This document shows positions 1-7,093 of a DNA stretch of 18,645 nucleotides, in pieces. Made by a program: the position numbers and the translations under genes. Source of the stretch: an uncultured Methylococcaceae bacterium (GTDB taxonomy: Bacteria; Pseudomonadota; Gammaproteobacteria; Methylococcales; Methylomonadaceae); NCBI GenBank assembly GCA_903903365.1, contig CAIUYS010000659.1:1-18645 (forward strand), read 5' to 3'. Under the pieces are notes generated by a model. The model was not told where the DNA came from, did not search any database, and was given only the letters and a program-made list of their open reading frames with translations. Numbering within the stretch: the stretch's first letter is position 1; each line of letters opens with the position of its first letter.

Positions 1-2699
1 AATTGACCTGCAGACGTGGTATTACCTACCAAAGGTGCATCAATACAACCCAGTTTGGAGGAAATAACCGACTGCGTATCAGTGACAGACCAGGCAACAC
101 CGGGTGCCGTTCTATACCAGCCGGATACGCCAGGCGCGGCCGGTGTAACCTGATAACTGACTAATGGCGGAGTCTGATCAGCGGCGACAGTAACCACAAA
201 GCTGGTGCTGCTGCTATTGCCGGCAAGATCGCTAACCGAACAGTTAACGGGAGTGGACCCGATAGCAAAAGTAGCGCCGGAGGCTGGGGCACAACTAACA
301 CCGGCTGGAGTGACACCGGAGAAAGTATCCGCAGCAGTCGGTGCCGTGTAAGTGACCACTGCACCGGCCAAACCGGTTGCCGCTTTTGTAATCGCGGCAG
401 GAACACCGACAAAAGTTGGCAACGTAGTATCTACATTAAGCACAGGCGTTACTATTGGACCGGTAGTGCCACCAGCACTGGTTGCCGTACATGAAAGTGT
501 CTGGCCATTAACAGGCACTAAACTACATCCCACTTTGGACGAAATAGCCGACTCTGCATCAGTCACAGACCAGGCAACACTCGGTGTCGTTTTATACCAA
601 CCGGAGGCAGGTGCAACCGGTGAAAGCTGGTAACTGACTAGCGGCGCGGTCTGATCGGCGACAGTCACCGTAAAACCGGCGCTGCCGGTATTGCCGGCAA
701 GGTCGCTAACCGAACAGTTAACGGGAGTGGATCCGATAGCGAAAGTAGCACCAGAGGCTGGGGCACAACTAACACCGGCAGGACTGACACCGGAGAAAGT
801 ATCCGCAGCAGTCGGTGCCGTGTAAGTGACCACTGCACCGGTCAAACCCGTCGCCGCTTTTGTAATCGCGGCAGGAACACCGACAAAAGTTGGCAACGTA
901 GTGTCTACATTAAGCACAGGCGTTACTATGGGACCGGTAGTGCCACCGGCACTGGTTGCCGTACATGAAAGTGTCTGACCATTAACAGGCACCAAACTAC
1001 AACCCACTTTGGACGAAATAGCCGACTCTGCATCAGTCACAGACCAAGCAACTCCTGGTGTCGTTTTATACCAACCGGAGGCCGGTACAACGGGTGAAAG
1101 CTGGTAGCTGACTAGCGGCGCGGTCTGATCGGCGACAGTCACCGTAAAACCGGCGCTGCTGGTATTGCCGGCAAGGTCGCTAACCGAACAGTTAACGGGA
1201 GTGGACCCGATAGCGAAAGTTGCTCCGGAAGCCGGTGCACAACTAACGCCGGCAGGACTGACACCGGAGAAAGTATCAGAGGCAGTCGGTGCTGTGTAAG
1301 TTACTACTGCACCGGTCAAAGCCGTAGCCGCTTTTGTGAATGCGACAGGAACACCGGCCAATACCGGCGGCACGGCATCCACTTTCAGTACAGGGGTGTT
1401 TACTGCAAGCGCAGTGCCACCGGCGCTGGTCGCTGCACAAGAAAAAACTTGACCTGCAGCAATGGTATTACTGATCAAGGGTGCATCAATACAGCCGACC
1501 TTGGAAGAAATGGCCGACTCTAAATCCGTTACAGACCAGGTTAAACTTGGCGCCGTCTGATACCAACCGGATACGCCGGGGGCTGACGGTGTAATTAAAA
1601 AGCTGATTTTAGGCGGCGTGGTATCTGTAATAAGGCTCTTGAGCAAAAAGGCATGACGCTCACCATTAACCATACCCACACCGGTAATATAAGTGCCGTC
1701 ATCACTGATGGCTTGCGCCTCCATTAGCGTCCAACCGCTGGCAGGGTCAATCAAGGTATTAAGATCCTGAAGACCCAAACCACTTTGCCATAGAAAAGCT
1801 TTTTGAACGGCATTATTGGCGGTAGTAGAAACACCCACCACATCACTGTTTCTGCTAATACCATGCGCTTCACTAAAAGTACCGCCCAAGGTACCCAAAT
1901 CCTTCATCTGCGGAAGCTGGTTAGGCTGCCACAAAAAGGCATGTTGCGCGACATCCAATTCGGTTGTGGCACTACCCGCTACTTCGCCGAGTGTATTAAG
2001 GCCATAAGCGGCACTATGGCTACCGCCTAAGGTACCCAAGTCTTTTTTGGTGCCGTTGGACCACAAGACCGCATGAGTAGACTTGTTACCGGTTAACGAT
2101 GAAAAACCGGCTACCTCGCCGGTCGCGTTAATAACGCTACCGTAGCTGTTACCGGTTCCATCAAGAGTACCCAAATCCGTTATCACTCCGGTATTATCCC
2201 AAATGACTGCGTGCTCGGTGCCAATAGATGTAGACGAAAAGCCCGTAGCCTGCCCCTTATCATTAATCGAAAAGGCCCGACTGTTGCCTAAAGCAACTAA
2301 CGCTTTGAGATCCTTAAGCGCAACCAGTGGCGGAGTAGCGCCACCATCCCATTGAAACGCATGATAAACCGTATCTCCCAAAAGCGTTGCGGAACCAACC
2401 ACCTGCCCCAAGTTGTTAATGCTATAGGCTTGACTGTAACTTCCGCCCAAACTATCGAGATCTTGCGGCAAGGACAGAGCCTGTCCAACGATAGCGTGTT
2501 CAGATATATTACCGACAAGATGCGATAAACCACTGACCAATCCGCTGTTATTGACACCCAAGCCTATACTATACATACCTCCCAAGCTGCCAAGGTCGGA
2601 AACACTGTATTGGGGTGCTGCATTGGCTACGGCAAAAGGTAAGCAGGTCCCAAGACAAACCGTCCATAAAAAATTGTTTTGTGCGGGTTTAATTTTCAT
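1..2699 (-). CDS. Partial secreted HAF-repeat protein with tandem Ig/HYR-like modules
   Basis: The frame is open from an ATG at 2699 to the left edge (899 complete codons, no stop), so the C-terminus is missing. GGAAG at 2706-2710 is the ribosome binding site. Residues 1-28 form a signal peptide with a likely cleavage after AVANAA. Residues about 30-355 hold roughly six HAF-type repeats with cores like DLGTLGG, a following IN..GQVVG and HAFLW, probably a propeller-like extracellular domain. From about residue 360, 158-residue units repeat. Each has an Ig/OmpL47-like half (SGWY, SVTD, ISSKVGC) and a HYR-like half (VVTYTAPTA, SCAPASG, FTVTV) with paired cysteines. Three units and part of a fourth are visible. 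The gene starts 11 bases after the upstream secreted gene, so the two are probably co-transcribed. A surface or matrix adhesin role is inference. Its true length and any anchor or sorting signal lie outside the window. Confidence 0.85.
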   Translation of the reverse strand, partial: MKIKPAQNNFLWTVCLGTCLPFAVANAAPQYSVSDLGSLGGMYSIGLGVNNSGLVSGLSHLVGNISEHAIVGQALSLPQDLDSLGGSYSQAYSINNLGQVVGSATLLGDTVYHAFQWDGGATPPLVALKDLKALVALGNSRAFSINDKGQATGFSSTSIGTEHAVIWDNTGVITDLGTLDGTGNSYGSVINATGEVAGFSSLTGNKSTHAVLWSNGTKKDLGTLGGSHSAAYGLNTLGEVAGSATTELDVAQHAFLWQPNQLPQMKDLGTLGGTFSEAHGISRNSDVVGVSTTANNAVQKAFLWQSGLGLQDLNTLIDPASGWTLMEAQAISDDGTYITGVGMVNGERHAFLLKSLITDTTPPKISFLITPSAPGVSGWYQTAPSLTWSVTDLESAISSKVGCIDAPLISNTIAAGQVFSCAATSAGGTALAVNTPVLKVDAVPPVLAGVPVAFTKAATALTGAVVTYTAPTASDTFSGVSPAGVSCAPASGATFAIGSTPVNCSVSDLAGNTSSAGFTVTVADQTAPLVSYQLSPVVPASGWYKTTPGVAWSVTDAESAISSKVGCSLVPVNGQTLSCTATSAGGTTGPIVTPVLNVDTTLPTFVGVPAAITKAATGLTGAVVTYTAPTAADTFSGVSPAGVSCAPASGATFAIGSTPVNCSVSDLAGNTGSAGFTVTVADQTAPLVSYQLSPVAPASGWYKTTPSVAWSVTDAESAISSKVGCSLVPVNGQTLSCTATSAGGTTGPIVTPVLNVDTTLPTFVGVPAAITKAATGLAGAVVTYTAPTAADTFSGVTPAGVSCAPASGATFAIGSTPVNCSVSDLAGNSSSTSFVVTVAADQTPPLVSYQVTPAAPGVSGWYRTAPGVAWSVTDTQSVISSKLGCIDAPLVGNTTSAGQ
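177..1625 (-). repeat. Tandem 474-bp coding repeats (158-aa modules)
   Basis: Landmarks recur at a fixed distance. The sequence around gcaggaacac falls at 397, 871 and 1345, exactly 474 bp apart. The ctgatc landmark falls at 174, 651 and 1125, with one 3-bp indel. The two inner units (about 657-1130 and 177-656) are nearly identical at DNA level. The unit at about 1131-1620 is more diverged, and a fourth, partial unit continues past position 1. The spacing is a multiple of three, so unit gain or loss would keep the reading frame. The near-identity suggests recent duplication or gene conversion. Confidence 0.9.
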
Positions 2700-2710
2700 G
2701 ATTATCTTCC

Positions 2711-3445
2711 TTAGAAAGCGGCCAAAGGCACAAAAGAGAAATGGTCGGCAATCCAGGCGCGTGCTTCTGTTGTAGAACCGATTTCACCCGAGGTAATGAT
2801 GGTGACATCGGTAAAGCCGGCTGCGTCCTCTACTCCAGCGAAAGTCGGTACACCGCCGGTTAGCGTCTGCACCTGAGTTGTTTGACGATTTACAAGAAAC
2901 TGAATGCCGCTGACAGAAGGTGCGCCTGCCTGCCCTGCATCGACCAACATGCCGAATTGCGCCACCCGTTGTTTAAAGTGTACATTCACCACCCGACCGG
3001 TAGTATCACCTGGAATAATTTGGCCGACAGCATTAGTGGTCGAAGAAAGAAAGTTTGCTCCCTGAGTTTCAAGAAACAGTGAATTCAAGGTTTTACTCAT
3101 TGGATAAATCTTAATATTTGAGGGTATGTTGTAAGTGTAAAAATCGGCATTACGGAACTGAATTGCACCGTTACCGCAATTAACCGGGGTAATATTAAGA
3201 TCACCCGCCACATAACAAGCAGTTAATTTGGGCGCAGTTGTATTTAGATCTAATTCAGTTTGCAGAGCAGTCTGCGCCTGTGGGACAGTGAACCCGTCCT
3301 TAAGAGCTTTTGCGCTATCCACAATAAACAGGGAATAGGTCGTTGCCCCATTTCCCATTGCGGAAATCAAGTTCGGGGCTGCCTGCGCCTGAGAACTTAG
3401 CCCGACGCATACGACCGCCAGACTAATGAGTTTTAAATTTTTCAT
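2711..3445 (-). CDS. Secreted protein of unknown function
   Basis: A 244-residue protein with a clean Sec signal peptide, residues 1-22 (MKNLKLISLAVV then SSQAQA, cleavage before APNL). The mature part is rich in beta-prone, Thr/Asn/Gly-containing sequence and has two cysteines close together (in KLTACYVAG and PVNCGNG), which could form a disulphide. The C-terminal half (GRVVNVHF, then FAGVEDAAGFTDVTI) resembles the beta-sandwich style of exported proteins found near PEP-CTERM systems, but there is no PEP-CTERM or other sorting tail. I do not recognise the family. AAGGAAATTAGC precedes the ATG, giving a good ribosome binding site. The stop codon lies 11 bases before the large HAF-repeat gene, so they are likely one transcript. 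It follows the terminator of the upstream Ig-like gene and probably has its own promoter in 3446-3600: TATAAC lies about 25 bases upstream of the ATG, with no convincing -35 box. Confidence 0.8.
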   Translation of the reverse strand: MKNLKLISLAVVCVGLSSQAQAAPNLISAMGNGATTYSLFIVDSAKALKDGFTVPQAQTALQTELDLNTTAPKLTACYVAGDLNITPVNCGNGAIQFRNADFYTYNIPSNIKIYPMSKTLNSLFLETQGANFLSSTTNAVGQIIPGDTTGRVVNVHFKQRVAQFGMLVDAGQAGAPSVSGIQFLVNRQTTQVQTLTGGVPTFAGVEDAAGFTDVTIITSGEIGSTTEARAWIADHFSFVPLAAF

Positions 3446-3590
3446 GCTAATTTCCTTATGAATGTTCGTTATAGCCTAATAATTTTTGGCAGAGGTAAAT
3501 CATGCTGTAGGGATAGGCATTGAATGATTTGGTTAGAACTTCTTCAGTGTTTATTACATCTACCCTTTAAGCATCTGCCTCCCCAGCCTT

Positions 3591-3628
3591 TTAAAAATTC
3601 GCCACCGGCATCGTGTAAATGCCGGTGG
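3591..3628 (-). terminator. Intrinsic terminator of the Ig-like secreted gene
   Basis: A perfect 10-bp stem CCACCGGCAT / ATGCCGGTGG (3602-3611 and 3619-3628) with a 7-base loop lies 33 bases after the stop of the 772-residue protein gene. Read on the minus strand, the stem is followed by CGAATTTTT, a U-tract. It separates this gene from the next two minus-strand genes. Confidence 0.85.
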
Positions 3629-3660
3629 AAAAAGTTTACTGCCTGGAGAACCGCGATGAC

Positions 3661-5979
3661 TTATTTAGCCACCGTAACTCCGGCGGCCAATCCGCCATTT
3701 GAGGTCTTACATCTCAAGGAGCCATTATTGATACCTGCAGGGGCAGTCAACGGTGCCAACTGGAAAGCACCGGTGTTATCAACCGGAACCGTACCGATCA
3801 ACGTGGCAACGGTTGGAGTAGCGCCCGTACCCGTCCAGCAGGTAGCGTTCGTTTGTGTCAGATTGGCACCGAACCAGCTTGTTGTACCGACAACAACCCA
3901 CTTTCCTGAGGCTATGGTGTATCTTGCACTGGTAACAGCAACCGCTTCAGCCGCCGAAAAGTTGGTAACATCCACTCTTACCGTGTTGGACGTTAGAGCC
4001 GGAGTGGACGAGTTATTCACCCTGTAAGTGAAAAAGTCTGCTCCACCCGATGCTGCTGTGGCTGTTTTGGTCACATACGTGATTTGGCCGGAAGCAAGCT
4101 TGACCAAATTACCTTTGGTAGGTGGGGTCACAATGGTCAAACTGGCAGGGTTGATATTATCAAGCGCATTAACAGAAGCCGGTTTGTCATTACCCAATAT
4201 GGTCACCGTTTTGGTTTTGGCGGCTGCAGTTCCCGCATAGGTCGCCGCAAACTGATCCGCAACAGCCGTAGGCGCAGTTGGATTAAACAGCAACGTCAAA
4301 TTACCGGTAGCCACGTTGGAAACCGGCGCATTATTAGCCGCTTGTAGAACAAACTTAAAGCTGTCGGTACCGACTGCCGCCGTTGCATTAGGGGTAAAAG
4401 TCCATACACTGTTAACGAGAGCAATCGTTCCGTTTTGTGGTTGCTGAATAATCAACGCATCAGCCGGCAGAGCATCCGTTAGCGCTGTTGCTCCGCCCGT
4501 ACTGACTGTATAGCCGGGGGCTGCAATATTTGTAGCAACCGGTGGATTCACCGGATTTTGCGGAGCGCCGTTTATGCTTAAAAAATGATCAGCATGAAAA
4601 CCTGATTCAGTTGAAATTACCGAAATGCTTTCAGGTGGCTCTATAGAATCCGGCAAAGAACCCGAGAAACAGACGTTAACCGGACTAGCGACCGTAGACG
4701 GACATTGCGCCTGTGTCATTGCGGTAGTTAATGCTGCTGGAGTAACCGGCACAGTGGGTATTGCGCCAGTTAAACCCTCTACCACCAAAGCTGGATTGGT
4801 AACCTCATCGGAGGAATGCGCGACAACCAGAATTTGACGTGTTGCGGTGTCAAAACTCGCCTGACTGATTTCAACGCCATCTTCAAGCCCCGTCGATACA
4901 CTATTCACCGGGTTGCTGCTCAGATTGGTCACGGTAATTTGCGGCGGAACTGCTTGCGTTGAGGGATACTCGATATGACCATGATATTTGCCGGCCACTA
5001 CACCACTTGGGAACAGTTGCAGACTTGGCATACCCTCACCCGTGACGATTAATCTTTGGTTGGGCGTTGACGTTGCCCAAACATCAACACCATTGATGCC
5101 CGATTTACGAACTTTATAAGCTGCATCCACTTTCAACGCCTGAGCAATCGGCGCTGTCCATTTCTGACCGAGAACACTGCCCAAGGATTCTTCAATAAAA
5201 TCGTTACCCAAACCATCCAGGTTAGAGCCAACCGGCCCCTGTACTCGAATAAAATTGGTACCGAACGGACTGCCGGTAAAAGTATGTGGAATAGTGGGAT
5301 CACCAACGAATTCTTCTGCACCGGAAACCAGGGGAAGATCCGTATCCCATTTAATAAAGGGACCTACCGGACCTGCCAACGCGCCGTCAAACCCGTTTCC
5401 CAAGGGAATATCCACAGTGAAGAAATTAGCCGCTTGTGAGCCAATCAAATTGGTTTTTGCAGTTGCCTGCACATTTTCAAAAGTATGAACGCCAAAGGGA
5501 TGTGTTACCGTGTAAGTACCATTTTTGTTGGCATCATTAAAATTAAACGTAATCCGAATCCGGGCAAACACGGTTTCATCACCATGCTTGGGCGTAGGAC
5601 CTGGCAGATAAGAGGCCTCTAAAGCGCCAAGATAGCGATATTGGAAATCAGATCCTGTGGCTGTATTTTTAAACTCAACCAAACTATAAAAGGCCTCATC
5701 GCCGATATTACCGGGAAAACCTGCGGGATTTGCAGCCAGCGGAAAACAGAAGGCTGTTGTTGATCTACACAAGCCCAGCGCCAATCCTTCGGTATCACGA
5801 TACCACTGCGGAAAAGTTATGACTGCATCCGACGGACCATGATCCAGCAATACCGCCGAGGCCATGCCGCTAGCCAGCATGGAACCGGCCAGCACAACTT
5901 GAATGGATCTGCGCAGGAAATTTTTACCTAAGCACGTTGTATCGGATGCATCCACAACGTTTGTTTGTTTTACTTTCAT
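3661..5979 (-). CDS. Large exported protein with C-terminal Ig/cadherin-like domains
   Basis: A 772-residue protein. Residues 1-42 form a long signal peptide (LRRSIQVVLAGSMLASGMASA); the paired arginines leave Sec or Tat export open. Residues about 43-350 are an unfamiliar domain that begins DHGPSDAVITFPQWYRDTEG and has cysteines at 71 and 78. Residues about 345-480 are proline-rich and beta-prone with cysteines at 426 and 437. Residues about 487-566 and 569-672 look like bacterial Ig/cadherin-like domains (TFTPNA.....GTDSFKF; TILGNDKP; DFFTYRVNN). The tail at 690-772 has cysteines at 714 and 757. No membrane anchor, LPXTG or PEP-CTERM tail is present. GAAGGTG lies 5-11 bases before the ATG. 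A sigma-54 promoter lies about 165 bases upstream and an intrinsic terminator follows, so it is a single-gene transcription unit. A structural or matrix surface role is inference. Confidence 0.85.
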   Translation of the reverse strand: MKVKQTNVVDASDTTCLGKNFLRRSIQVVLAGSMLASGMASAVLLDHGPSDAVITFPQWYRDTEGLALGLCRSTTAFCFPLAANPAGFPGNIGDEAFYSLVEFKNTATGSDFQYRYLGALEASYLPGPTPKHGDETVFARIRITFNFNDANKNGTYTVTHPFGVHTFENVQATAKTNLIGSQAANFFTVDIPLGNGFDGALAGPVGPFIKWDTDLPLVSGAEEFVGDPTIPHTFTGSPFGTNFIRVQGPVGSNLDGLGNDFIEESLGSVLGQKWTAPIAQALKVDAAYKVRKSGINGVDVWATSTPNQRLIVTGEGMPSLQLFPSGVVAGKYHGHIEYPSTQAVPPQITVTNLSSNPVNSVSTGLEDGVEISQASFDTATRQILVVAHSSDEVTNPALVVEGLTGAIPTVPVTPAALTTAMTQAQCPSTVASPVNVCFSGSLPDSIEPPESISVISTESGFHADHFLSINGAPQNPVNPPVATNIAAPGYTVSTGGATALTDALPADALIIQQPQNGTIALVNSVWTFTPNATAAVGTDSFKFVLQAANNAPVSNVATGNLTLLFNPTAPTAVADQFAATYAGTAAAKTKTVTILGNDKPASVNALDNINPASLTIVTPPTKGNLVKLASGQITYVTKTATAASGGADFFTYRVNNSSTPALTSNTVRVDVTNFSAAEAVAVTSARYTIASGKWVVVGTTSWFGANLTQTNATCWTGTGATPTVATLIGTVPVDNTGAFQLAPLTAPAGINNGSLRCKTSNGGLAAGVTVAK

Positions 5980-6069
5980 TTTGACACCTTCGTTAATCAG
6001 GGATTTAAATAAGGGAAGTGACTTTTAATTAAGTCATTAAAATATACTTAAGCTATGCTTCCTCACGTT

Positions 6070-6111
6070 AGCCCATCATTTCCGCCAGATCGAACCTCAA
6101 TCCCTTGGGCT
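6070..6111 (-). promoter_or_regulatory. Possible structured 5' leader hairpin
   Basis: In the leader between the predicted start of transcription (about 6134) and the ATG at 5979, AGCCCA (6106-6111 read on the minus strand) can pair perfectly with TGGGCT (6070-6075). They enclose a 30-base purine-rich region containing GATTGAGGTTCGATC, which can itself fold. I do not recognise a known riboswitch class. The hairpin may be mRNA stabilising or regulatory, or chance. Confidence 0.3.
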
Positions 6112-6142
6112 CTATTCAGAGAATATAATAGCTATGACAGTT

Positions 6143-6161
6143 AAAGCAATGATAGTGCCAA
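6143..6161 (-). promoter_or_regulatory. Sigma-54 (-24/-12) promoter for the 772-residue secreted protein
   Basis: Read on the minus strand the sequence is TTGGCACTATCATTGCTTT. It matches the RpoN consensus TGGCAC-N5-TTGC exactly, with the invariant GG (6159-6158) and GC (6147-6146) separated by 10 bases. Transcription should start near 6134, giving a leader of about 155 bases before the ATG at 5979. The nearest upstream gene encodes a sigma-54 enhancer-binding protein. Confidence 0.85.
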
Positions 6162-6224
6162 CTCACTTAAGGCACTGATATTAATAAATAAATTACATTT
6201 ATATTATAAAGTTAACGCTAACTA

Positions 6225-6270
6225 CGGGGGAGTTACTGTAATATTTTTAATACATAAAGCGGGGGACTTA
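6225..6270. promoter_or_regulatory. Candidate enhancer sites (two CGGGGGASTTA repeats)
   Basis: CGGGGGAGTTA (6225-6235) and CGGGGGACTTA (6260-6270) match at 10 of 11 positions and start 35 bp apart. They lie about 90 to 136 bases upstream of the predicted sigma-54 transcription start, the usual distance for enhancer-binding-protein sites. The first site overlaps a TAACT-N7-AGTTA dyad (6219-6235). A further direct repeat, ACTGTAATA, occurs at 6235 and 6289. Binding by the neighbouring regulator is inference. Confidence 0.45.
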
Positions 6271-6443
6271 GGAATAACCGACCAAATCACTGTAATAATT
6301 CTGATACAGCCGATATTGAAAAAGTGATTCAAGGTGGTCATGGCAAAATCAATTTGCCATTGCAGAGTCATGATTTGTTGGAAGCGTTCGAGATACAGGC
6401 CTTTAACCAGGTGGCTTTGTATTATTAAATGGTCGTTGACGTG

Positions 6444-6514
6444 ATAATCGGAAGCCCTTTATGCCCTCTTAAAGGCGACAACCAGCGGGGTACAAAAACG
6501 CAACTTCCGATTAT
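6444..6514. repeat. Spaced inverted repeat ATAATCGGAAG / CTTCCGATTAT
   Basis: An 11-bp perfect inverted repeat (6444-6454 and 6504-6514) encloses 49 bases, which include a smaller dyad CCTTTA / TAAAGG (6456-6461 and 6470-6475). It could be a small mobile palindrome or a decayed element. No coding content is seen. Confidence 0.45.
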
Positions 6515-6776
6515 TTTGAACTGTTACAAAATTGATATTCGGGTTACTGCGAGGTAATTATTAAGTCCACCTCTTTGAAAAAAAGGGGATAGGAGAGATG
6601 GTTTAAATTCTCCTCTGCCGATAATTATTTACGGGGAGTTTTAAGTGAGAGAGGGGGAATGAGGGAAGCTTAATCTTAAACCTGAAAAATCAGTTGGGTA
6701 ATGCTAAATCGTAAAACTCAAACTTCAAGTTTTTAATTCTTGATTTCGGGGAATTCAGTGATAACAAGCATTAGGC

Positions 6777-6891
6777 GTAGGCCGGAATAAGACCACCCAA
6801 GCGTAGCGCGTGGTGGCGTTTCCGGCACACTCGTTAATCATGCCGGAAACGCTCAACTCGCTTACGCTTGAAAAGCCTTATTCCGGCCTAC
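6777..6891. repeat. REP/BIME-like palindromic element
   Basis: The outer arms GTAGGCCGGAATAAG and CTTATTCCGGCCTAC (6777-6791 and 6877-6891) pair perfectly over 15 bp. The inner arms GCGTTTCCGGCA and TGCCGGAAACGC (6816-6827 and 6841-6852) pair over 12 bp. Between them are imperfect partners around CAAGCGTAGCG and CGCTTACGCTTG. The arrangement of two head-to-head units and the CCGGCCTAC end are reminiscent of enterobacterial REP sequences mobilised by RAYT (TnpA-REP) proteins. It lies in non-coding DNA. Confidence 0.75.
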
Positions 6892-6995
6892 ATCTATTGG
6901 TCGTTAGGTTGCTGGTTATCTAGCTCCTATAAAGTCAAGGCAAGAAAACTTGAAGATCAAGTATTAAATTTTTGGCTCTATTTTATTTACAGAGC

Positions 6996-7060
6996 CGTCA
7001 TTCCGGCAGGGAGAGCGAAGCGAGGGTTGGCCGGAATCCAGTTGCCATGGATGGCAATTA
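6996..7060. repeat. REP-like repeat, GTCATTCCGGC family
   Basis: A dyad ATTCCGGC / GCCGGAAT (7000-7007 and 7030-7037) encloses GGGAGAGCGAAGCGAGGGTT and is followed by ATCCAGTTGCCATGGATGGC. The same sequence recurs near 13959-14122, including an inverted copy, so this is a dispersed family in this genome. It is located just past the stop codon of the sigma-54 regulator gene, a common place for REP units to sit. Confidence 0.75.
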
Positions 7061-7093
7061 CAAAGCATACAATTGATTGATTTATAGCTTCAG

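Larger units (their letters stand above)
5980..7093. other. Gene-poor regulatory region with palindromic repeats
   Basis: There is no convincing gene on either strand in this 1.1 kb. It contains, from left to right, the untranslated leader of the 772-residue secreted protein, its sigma-54 promoter and upstream sites, a short unexplained open frame (6258-6428, plus), a spaced inverted repeat (6444-6514), an AT-rich stretch with purine-rich runs (6560-6665), and two REP-like palindromes (6777-6891 and 6996-7060) next to the 3' end of the sigma-54 regulator gene. Confidence 0.7.

Noticed and set aside
177..1625. CRISPR-like or non-coding satellite repeats
   Set aside because: The 474-bp period keeps one reading frame open and encodes Ig/HYR-type modules.
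3570..3588. Possible second sigma-54 promoter (CTGGGGAGGCAGATGCTT, minus) upstream of the 244-residue gene
   Set aside because: The GG-N10-GC spacing is present but the CAC and TTGC parts of the consensus are missing, so chance is likely.
3524..4027. 167-residue plus-strand open frame
   Set aside because: Antisense to the Ig-like secreted protein; its Val/Thr/Pro-rich translation mirrors low-complexity codons.
6868..7080. 70-residue plus-strand open frame
   Set aside because: Its start is inside one REP-like palindrome and its end inside another; composition is that of the repeats.
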